Source of the DNA: BS750m-G77 sp043797735 | Lineage (GTDB): Bacteria; Omnitrophota; Gorgyraeia; Gygaellales; Profunditerraquicolaceae | Direction of reading: 5' to 3' | Length of the DNA: 9,449 bases | NCBI GenBank assembly: GCA_043797735.1 | Contig: JAZDPH010000049.1 | Span: forward strand, 1 to 9,449 | In this document: positions 1 to 4,632 of the stretch, piece after piece | Layout: the number at the start of each line of letters is the position of its first letter | How positions within the stretch are numbered: position 1 is the first letter of the stretch | Program-made: the position numbers and the translations under genes | The notes under the pieces: model-generated | Seen by the model: only the letters and a program-made list of their open reading frames with translations | The model's database searches: none | Told to the model about the DNA's origin: nothing

Positions 1-118
1 AAACACCCATTGCTGAGATGTCTCCGCTTACTCTTACGTTCTGCACTTCTGCGTATGCGGCGCAAGTTAAGCCCGCCACAAGCGCGAAGGCCAGAACTAA
101 TATTAAACGTTTACTCAT
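1..118 (-). CDS. N-terminus of a Sec-exported protein (partial, runs off left edge)
   Basis: Thirty-nine codons are visible from an ATG at 118-116. The product begins MSKRLILVLAFALVAGLTCA, followed by AYAEVQNVRVSGDIS. This is a textbook Sec signal peptide: a short basic n-region (KR), a hydrophobic core from about residue 5 to 18, and an AYA-E site for signal peptidase I cleavage after residue 23. The Cys at 19 is not in a good lipobox (GLTC), so a lipoprotein is unlikely. The start is fixed by a strong Shine-Dalgarno sequence (AAAGGAGG, 127-134) at normal spacing. The mature start (VQNVRVSGDI) resembles the first beta-strand of an outer-membrane or surface protein, but too little is present to name a family. 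A long structured leader and a strong promoter lie upstream, suggesting high expression. Confidence 0.8.
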   Translation of the reverse strand, partial: MSKRLILVLAFALVAGLTCAAYAEVQNVRVSGDISAMGV

Positions 119-172
119 TTTGTTAACCTCCTTTAGAGAAAATATACAATGAATTTCTTTAAACTATATTAA

Positions 173-227
173 CCGGGGCTAATAATAACCCCCGGTGAAT
201 TACCTTTATTTATATGTATATCACCGG
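173..227 (-). promoter_or_regulatory. Two mutually exclusive leader hairpins
   Basis: In the leader of the exported-protein gene, CCGGTGA (RNA sense, 227-221) can pair with TCACCGG (198-192), a perfect 7-bp stem with a 22-nt loop. Alternatively CCGGGG (195-190) can pair with CCCCGG (178-173), a perfect 6-bp GC stem with an 11-nt loop. Both stems need bases 192-195, so only one can form. Neither is followed by a U-tract and neither covers the gene's Shine-Dalgarno at 127-134, so the output, if any, is unclear. No riboswitch class was recognised. Confidence 0.4.
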
Positions 228-258
228 ATTTTGGCTGACTTCAGGACCGTTTAGTATT

Positions 259-270
259 CACCTCCTTTTC
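259..270 (-). promoter_or_regulatory. Orphan Shine-Dalgarno sequence in leader
   Basis: The minus strand reads GAAAAGGAGGTG, continuing TGAATAC. AAAGGAGGTGA is a perfect complement to the usual 16S rRNA 3' end. No ATG or TTG lies within a useful distance; the only GTG overlaps the element itself and would encode six codons (GTG AAT ACT AAA CGG TCC TGA). The true start codon of the exported protein is about 140 nt further downstream with its own Shine-Dalgarno. The position near the 5' end of the predicted mRNA matches the STAB-SD stabilising sites known from Bacillus cry3A leaders. That function is inferred here. Confidence 0.5.
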
Positions 271-297
271 GCCTATAATTAAAGTCATCTCCAGTGC

Positions 298-362
298 TAT
301 AACCAAGTTATAATCTTTTTAACACGTAACCCGTTACTTGTCAAGCCTTTTTTATAAAAAAA
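298..362 (-). promoter_or_regulatory. Promoter of exported-protein gene with two operator-like palindromes
   Basis: The minus strand carries a perfect -35 TTGACA (344-339), a 17-nt spacer, and a weak -10 TAAAAA (321-316). Just upstream of the -35 lies an A/T-tract (348-362, T6-AT-A7) like an UP element. The spacer holds the perfect palindrome GTAACCCGTTAC (326-337). Around the predicted transcription start is a second perfect inverted repeat, TATAAC-CAA-GTTATA (298-312). Both share the half-site RTAAC/GTTAY. This looks like a regulated, potentially strong sigma-70 promoter; no regulator gene is visible in the window. Confidence 0.5.
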
Positions 363-395
363 TGCTTCTTCACACTAATTTGCACGAATTTTTAT

Positions 396-468
396 CGAAT
401 TCACACGAATTCCCGCCTGCCGCAGGCAAATATTCGTGATAATTCGGCATTTTATTCGTGTGGATTCG
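396..468. repeat. Imperfect inverted repeat of ACACGAAT units, 3' of the ligase gene
   Basis: The left arm CGAATTCACACGAAT (396-410) and the right arm ATTCGTGTGGATTCG (454-468) pair at 14 of 15 positions. Further copies of the CACGAAT unit lie at 383-389 and 432-437. The loop contains a small GC palindrome, GCCTGCCGCAGGC (415-427). The element begins about 10 nt after the ligase stop codon on the transcribed strand. It may act as a terminator or 3' mRNA stabiliser, but no clean U-tract follows the stem directly. Confidence 0.6.
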
Positions 469-478
469 TGTTAGATGT

Positions 479-1717
479 TTATCCCTCAACAACATTCTTA
501 GCAACCACTGCCAATCCCAGCATCAGCCAAAACAACGCCGCTAAAGGCACGGAATAGAGATTTGTATCAAAAAGGCTGCTTACAAGGTAAGTAAAGATGC
601 CGATATTCAGGCCGCAAAACCCGTAATAATAAAATCCTTCTTTATTAATTCGTCTTAAGAGGCGGAGCGACACCGCAAACAGAACCGCAATTATCAAAAG
701 AAATGATGCCAAGCCCATCAGGCCTGTTTCAGCGGCAATCTGCAGAAGGCAATTGTGCGCGTATGAAATCCCTACTTCAACAGCGTAACTTTTAGGAGCC
801 GGTTTAAATCTATTAAAGTTATACATAAATGTCCCCAAGCCTTGTCCTAATACCGGGGCATCAATGAACATATTATATCCGGTTCCCAATAAATAAGGCC
901 TGTCGCAAAGAAGGACGATTCTTTTATCCTTAGTAAATAATGCGCTTATACGTTCTTTTGCCATATGGGGCCGCAAGGGCAGGAACAATAGAATAAATAC
1001 AGCCAGCAGGGCAATGCCGGTAAGGGTTCTTTTTCTCCCAAGAAATACCCCTGCAAAGGGAATAACTAGTAATACTGCTACCCAGGCAGACCTGGTCGCT
1101 GCCAGAATCAGGCATATAAAAAGAACCGCCGACATAATAATTAGCATCCACCTTATCCACTTTTTCTTAAAACTCGCGAATGAAAAGCTAGCAACCAAAG
1201 GAAACAGGCTAACTACGTAACATGCAAAATCAGTAGGTGTGGTAAAGGGGCCGTTGATCCGGCCAATGATAACTTGTCCCCGCCCTCTGAAAAAATCAAA
1301 GTTCGTAAAATGCTGAAATAGCCCATCAATACCGACAAGGCTGACGGAGATTGTCAATACAACCAGTATGTTCCTTAAGAATTTAGCGTCAATAATTTCG
1401 GCGGCAATAAAGAAAATCAGGGCATACTCCAAAGTTTTAAATACGAAATGCCTGAAACTGATTGCGGGATTTGAACTAAAGAAAGAAGAAACTATGCAGA
1501 TTAAAACATAAAATAAAACCGGTAAAGATAAAAAGTTATTCCGCAGCAGGCTGCTCATCCCCTCCCCGGAGGCGATTTTCTTTACCAGCCATGCCGTTAT
1601 AGCTAAACCGGCAAAACTTTCAATCAAGGCAGTAGATACCGGGACATAGAAAGCAAGCGCATAAAGCGAAAACTCAGTTACCCTATTGCAATATTTTATT
1701 AATTTTGCCTTCAACAT
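479..1717 (-). CDS. O-antigen ligase family membrane protein (WaaL/Wzy-like)
   Basis: This 412-aa polytopic inner-membrane protein has about ten or more hydrophobic segments (for example residues 15-48, 63-80, 95-107, 116-132, 163-180, 188-206, 211-226, 232-247, 332-352, 365-382, 388-407). The family signatures are present in order: the ATRSAW motif (206-212, with the functional Arg at 209), GQGLGTF (291-297) in the periplasmic loop, and AHNCLLQIAAETGLMG (320-335) with the conserved His at 321. Family members either attach O-polysaccharide to lipid A core or polymerise or transfer glycans to other acceptors; sequence alone does not separate ligase from polymerase. Its ATG overlaps the upstream methyltransferase stop by one base (TAATG), suggesting translational coupling. 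It is the last gene of the apparent operon. No other glycan-assembly genes are nearby, so its substrate is unknown. Confidence 0.8.
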   Translation of the reverse strand: MLKAKLIKYCNRVTEFSLYALAFYVPVSTALIESFAGLAITAWLVKKIASGEGMSSLLRNNFLSLPVLFYVLICIVSSFFSSNPAISFRHFVFKTLEYALIFFIAAEIIDAKFLRNILVVLTISVSLVGIDGLFQHFTNFDFFRGRGQVIIGRINGPFTTPTDFACYVVSLFPLVASFSFASFKKKWIRWMLIIMSAVLFICLILAATRSAWVAVLLVIPFAGVFLGRKRTLTGIALLAVFILLFLPLRPHMAKERISALFTKDKRIVLLCDRPYLLGTGYNMFIDAPVLGQGLGTFMYNFNRFKPAPKSYAVEVGISYAHNCLLQIAAETGLMGLASFLLIIAVLFAVSLRLLRRINKEGFYYYGFCGLNIGIFTYLVSSLFDTNLYSVPLAALFWLMLGLAVVAKNVVEG

Positions 1718-2457
1718 TAATGCGGGCTTTTAGTACAGGTACATATAAAATCGCTTGCTTTTTTCAAATTTCCGGCTGTAACGATAAAGTCCTCCGTTGT
1801 TATTCTGTTGTAAAACCTGTTGACCGGATTTATTCTTTGCGGAAGCAGGTTAAGCAGCCCTATTTTTTTTAGCCGCTGGTAAAAGCTGTGTTTTGGAGCC
1901 AACCGTAAGCCATAAATCCGGACAGCAGGAAAAATATCGAGTAATAATTTTTTAAGTTCGTCAACTTTGAACTCCTTGCAGTGGGCGGAATTTTTTTTGT
2001 AAGTCAGCGGCGATTTCATATTATGCTCTAAGTTCAAAGTTGAAAGATAAAACCGCCCCCCAGGGCTTAAAACCCTTTTTATTTCAGATAAATAAAGCAT
2101 CAATTTATTTTCCGGTATATGCTCAATGACCTGGAATGAGCATATAATATCAAAAGAATTATCCTTGAATCCCAGGTTAGTTGCGTTCATACAGAGGAAA
2201 CTCAAATTCGGGTGCCTGTATTTATTCTTTGCCTGCAAAATTACTTTTTCTTCATAATCTATGCCAACGGCCCTGGACGCAATCTTTGCTAAATAGAATG
2301 AACCGTACCCATCCCCGCAGCCTAATTCCAGGACCCGCTTTCCGGCCGAGTCGTTTCTTAAAAACTCGTAGGGCTTAAGGTGTTGTGCATAAAACTTCGC
2401 AGGGGCCTGCTCCGGAATTATTCTTGTTTCTTGTTTTGTGAGATTATTTTTCACCAA
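1717..2457 (-). CDS. Class I SAM-dependent methyltransferase
   Basis: The 246-aa product has a Rossmann-type methyltransferase core of the Methyltransf_11/UbiE-like kind: motif I VLELGCGDGYGS (42-53) binds SAM, GID (65-67) gives the acidic residue for the ribose, FDIICSFQVIEHI (102-114) is motif II/III, and RVLSPGGRFYLST (128-140) follows. The roughly 100-residue C-terminal part is less typical and may define the substrate, which I cannot name. Given the neighbouring O-antigen ligase, methylation of a glycan or its lipid carrier is plausible but only inferred. The start is non-ATG: TTG at 2457 or, one codon in, GTG at 2454. It lies inside the last 14 nt of the PHP gene, with no clear Shine-Dalgarno close by, so expression probably depends on coupling to the upstream gene. 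Confidence 0.85.
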   Translation of the reverse strand: MVKNNLTKQETRIIPEQAPAKFYAQHLKPYEFLRNDSAGKRVLELGCGDGYGSFYLAKIASRAVGIDYEEKVILQAKNKYRHPNLSFLCMNATNLGFKDNSFDIICSFQVIEHIPENKLMLYLSEIKRVLSPGGRFYLSTLNLEHNMKSPLTYKKNSAHCKEFKVDELKKLLLDIFPAVRIYGLRLAPKHSFYQRLKKIGLLNLLPQRINPVNRFYNRITTEDFIVTAGNLKKASDFICTCTKSPH

Positions 2458-3091
2458 TGAAGAACTTTTTTATTTCTTCCTGTATTCGCCTTATCTCTTC
2501 GGCGCTCAGGCCTGCCCTGCGGGCCACGGTTATTAATTTATCGGGCGGGATGATATCCTGCGGGGTGTGGCTGTCGGTATTTAAGATTAACTTTGCCCCT
2601 GTTTTTAAGGCGAGCATCGCTACGTGGCGGTTTGCGCTGCAGTGTCCCACGCGGGCGGTAATCTCAAGGAAAACGCCCCTTTTTTTTGCCCGCAGCACAT
2701 CCTCTTTGCTGATATGGCCGGGGTGGGCTAAGATATCAATGTCCGCCTCTAATGCGGCGCTGTTTGTCCCTTTTAACAGCGGCTCAACCGGGCTTTCGCC
2801 GTGGGCAACGATAACCTTAATTCCCTTTTCCCTGGCATATTTTGCCAGGGTTTTATATTGCTGCGGCGGCAGATGGGTTAATTCAATCCCGGGCAGGATT
2901 TTTATTCCGGAGGACTCCGGCCAGTGTCGGCAAAATTCCAGTATCTGTTTAATGACTGCTGTGATGTTGCTGTAGTCAACGTGGTCGGTAATGGCAATCG
3001 CCTTGTATCCGGCAGACAGATAACGCACCGCTACTTCCGAAGGAAGCAGTACGCCGTCGCTGAGTAATGAATGAGCGTGTAAATTATACAT
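2444..3091 (-). CDS. PHP-domain metal-dependent phosphoesterase (histidinol-phosphatase-like)
   Basis: The 215-aa protein has the full set of PHP metal ligands in order: HAH (H5, H7), D12, TDH (H37), E70 (PGIE), H97 (VAHGE), H123 (LAHPG), D173 and H175 (NTDSH). This predicts a trinuclear-metal alpha/beta barrel hydrolase acting on a phosphate ester. The family includes HisK-type histidinol phosphatases, nucleotide phosphatases and exonucleases, and no his genes are near, so the substrate is left open. The ATG sits seven bases after the 3' end of the tRNA-Arg gene, with only TTTAACT between. No Shine-Dalgarno exists outside the tRNA body, so after tRNA processing this mRNA would be nearly leaderless. 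Its last 14 nt overlap the methyltransferase gene. Confidence 0.85.
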   Translation of the reverse strand: MYNLHAHSLLSDGVLLPSEVAVRYLSAGYKAIAITDHVDYSNITAVIKQILEFCRHWPESSGIKILPGIELTHLPPQQYKTLAKYAREKGIKVIVAHGESPVEPLLKGTNSAALEADIDILAHPGHISKEDVLRAKKRGVFLEITARVGHCSANRHVAMLALKTGAKLILNTDSHTPQDIIPPDKLITVARRAGLSAEEIRRIQEEIKKFFIGEK

Positions 3092-3098
3092 AGTTAAA

Positions 3099-3172
3099 TG
3101 CCCCTGGCAGGAATCGAACCTGCCGCGCGCAGTTTAGGAAACTGCTGCTCTATCCTTATGAGCTACAGGGGC
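3099..3172 (-). tRNA. tRNA-Arg, anticodon CCU
   Basis: The 74-nt cloverleaf folds without mismatches: acceptor GCCCCTG/CAGGGGC, D-stem GCTC/GAGC, anticodon stem GCAGT/ACTGC with loop TTCCTAA (anticodon CCT, reading AGG), five-base variable region GCGCG, T-arm GCAGG-TTCGATT-CCTGC, discriminator A. CCA is not encoded. It lies 17 nt after the apt stop codon and 7 nt before the PHP start codon on the same strand, with no promoter visible in the gaps, so it is probably excised from a polycistronic transcript by RNase P and a 3' endonuclease. Confidence 0.96.
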
Positions 3173-3189
3173 GTAGTTTTTTATGTTCT

Positions 3190-3714
3190 TTAATATTTTA
3201 TTAACGAATAAACCGGATAACTTTTTAGTTTTTCTATGCCCTTAAGAAAGGCCAGTTCAATCAGAAAGCCAATTCCTACGATTTCGGCTCCGGATTTTTT
3301 AATCAGTTCTGCTGCTGCCGAAACCGTGCCGCCGGTAGCCAGCAGGTCATCTATAATCAGGACCTTCTGTCCCGGTTTTACCGCGTCTTCATGCATCTCT
3401 AGAGTATCGGTCCCGTATTCTAAATCGTAAGTTACGGAATTGGCCTTGTAAGGCAGTTTGCCTTTTTTGCGCACAGGCACGAATCCTACTCCGAGCTTAT
3501 AGGCAACAGCGCCCCCAAAGATAAACCCGCGGGCGTCAACGGCGACTACCGCGTCTATTTTCTTATCCTTAAATTTATCGGAAAGTTCGTTTATCGCTTC
3601 ACTAAAAGCGGAATTATCCTGCAGCAAGGTAGTTATATCCTTAAAAATAATCCCCTTTTTTGGGAAGTCGGGAATATCCCTTATGTAATCCTTTAATTCA
3701 ACCTGCGGGCTCAT
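3190..3714 (-). CDS. apt: Adenine phosphoribosyltransferase
   Basis: The 174-aa product is the normal length for Apt, which converts adenine and PRPP to AMP in purine salvage in the cytoplasm. Visible signatures are the N-terminal IRDIPDFPKKGIIFKDITTLL (11-31), the conserved VDARGFIFG (59-67), the flexible-loop region RKKGKLPYK (82-90), and the PRPP-binding motif VLIIDDLLATGGT (118-130). The ATG overlaps the sigma-factor stop in an ATGA arrangement and is preceded by GGAGGAGAT, a strong, well-placed Shine-Dalgarno sequence that fixes the start. Apt is followed after 17 nt by the tRNA-Arg gene in the same direction. Nothing looks missing or truncated. Confidence 0.96.
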   Translation of the reverse strand: MSPQVELKDYIRDIPDFPKKGIIFKDITTLLQDNSAFSEAINELSDKFKDKKIDAVVAVDARGFIFGGAVAYKLGVGFVPVRKKGKLPYKANSVTYDLEYGTDTLEMHEDAVKPGQKVLIIDDLLATGGTVSAAAELIKKSGAEIVGIGFLIELAFLKGIEKLKSYPVYSLIKY

Positions 3715-4526
3715 ATCTCCTCCTCCTGTCTTTTTAAGAATGCCTTCAATTTTTTTAATGCCGATTCTTCAATTTGGCGCACGCGCTCCCGGGAAACCTT
3801 TATTTTTTTTGCCACCTCTGCCAGGGTATGCGGGGCGTTTTTGTCAAGGCCGAAGCGCAGATCAAGGATTTTTTTCTCCCTGGCGTTCATTAACCCCAAG
3901 AGGCTTGCCACCTTTTCCTTATCAAAGAGGTGTTTTATCCCGGCGTCGGGCGAGGCGGCATTTTCATCCATAATAAGGTCGGCGACATCTGTCTCCTTGT
4001 CTTCGCCGACCGGAGCGTCTAAAGAAGAGGTGGAGCTGGCGAGCCAAAAATGTATCTTCTCTATCTTATCCTTGGGTAAGCGCATTCTTTTTGCCACTTC
4101 GTTGTTGGTAGGGAGGCGTTTTATTTTTTGCGCCAATTGCTCCTTCGTTTTCTTCCATTTATTCATCAGTTCGTTCATATACACGGGGATGCGGATTATT
4201 TTGCCCTGGTCGGCTATCGAACGGGTTATCGCCTGCCTTATCCACCATGCCGCATAAGTAGAGAAACGATAGCCTTTATAGGGATTGAATTTATCCACCG
4301 CTTTCATCAGGCCCAGGTTGCCCTCTTCTATCAAATCCAAAAAGGGGATCCCCAGAAACATATACCGTTTGGCGATGCTAATCACCAGGCGCAGGTTAGA
4401 GCGAATCATTTTTTTTCTTGCCTGTTCATCGCCTTTTCTTAATTTCTTGCTTAAAGAAATCTCCTCTTCTGCTTTCAACAGCGGTATGTGCCTGATTTCC
4501 TTAAGATAGAGCCTTAGTGATTCCAT
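3711..4526 (-). CDS. Sigma-70 family RNA polymerase sigma factor (RpoD/RpoS-like, no region 1.1)
   Basis: The 271-aa protein contains region 1.2 (about 1-35), region 2 (36-107, with NLRLVISIAKRY, LIEEGNLGLMKAVDKF and the -10-binding segment YRFSTYAAWWIRQAITRSIADQ at 86-107), region 3 (about 108-185) and region 4 (205-265) with the -35-binding helix-turn-helix TLAEVAKKIKVSRERVRQIEESALKKLK (234-261; first half to 248, second half onward). It lacks the acidic region 1.1 and the non-conserved insert of a primary RpoD and is far shorter, so it fits a group 2 (RpoS- or SigB-cyanobacterial-like) factor. A reduced primary sigma cannot be excluded from this window. Region 4.2 predicts recognition of TTGACA-type -35 boxes like those seen here. 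It is the first protein gene of the tightly spaced cluster, and the Shine-Dalgarno before its ATG is weak. Confidence 0.9.
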   Translation of the reverse strand: MESLRLYLKEIRHIPLLKAEEEISLSKKLRKGDEQARKKMIRSNLRLVISIAKRYMFLGIPFLDLIEEGNLGLMKAVDKFNPYKGYRFSTYAAWWIRQAITRSIADQGKIIRIPVYMNELMNKWKKTKEQLAQKIKRLPTNNEVAKRMRLPKDKIEKIHFWLASSTSSLDAPVGEDKETDVADLIMDENAASPDAGIKHLFDKEKVASLLGLMNAREKKILDLRFGLDKNAPHTLAEVAKKIKVSRERVRQIEESALKKLKAFLKRQEEEI

Positions 4527-4546
4527 AGTTCTAATGAATCGACATT

Positions 4547-4618
4547 TTACGATAGACGATGGAAGATGGACGAAAGACGATTTTTCGTCCGTCGTCTCTC
4601 ATCCCTCGTCCTTCGTAA
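4547..4618. repeat. 34-bp imperfect hairpin of GACGA-type tandem repeats
   Basis: The left arm (4547-4580) and right arm (4585-4618) pair at 26 of 34 positions around a TTTT loop. The left arm is a run of degenerate 7-9-nt units of the form GACGAnnGA; the right arm is its complement. The element fills most of the 106-nt gap between ppdK and the sigma gene and starts about 15 nt after the ppdK stop. No U-tract follows on the minus strand (AAATGTCGATTC), so it is not a canonical terminator. Confidence 0.7.
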
Positions 4619-4632
4619 CAGGTGGTTAAATG

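Noticed and set aside
259..279. Six-codon leader peptide from GTG at the orphan Shine-Dalgarno
   Set aside because: The GTG overlaps the Shine-Dalgarno itself, leaving no spacing for initiation; no other start codon is at a proper distance.
345..365. Intrinsic terminator (T6-AT-A7 palindrome)
   Set aside because: It is an A/T palindrome without a GC stem; its place directly upstream of the -35 box fits an UP-like element better.
2457..2975. Plus-strand 172-codon open frame
   Set aside because: Antisense shadow of the PHP gene, which has all its metal ligands intact on the other strand; no independent coding evidence.
3841..4257. Plus-strand 138-codon open frame
   Set aside because: Antisense shadow of the sigma factor gene.
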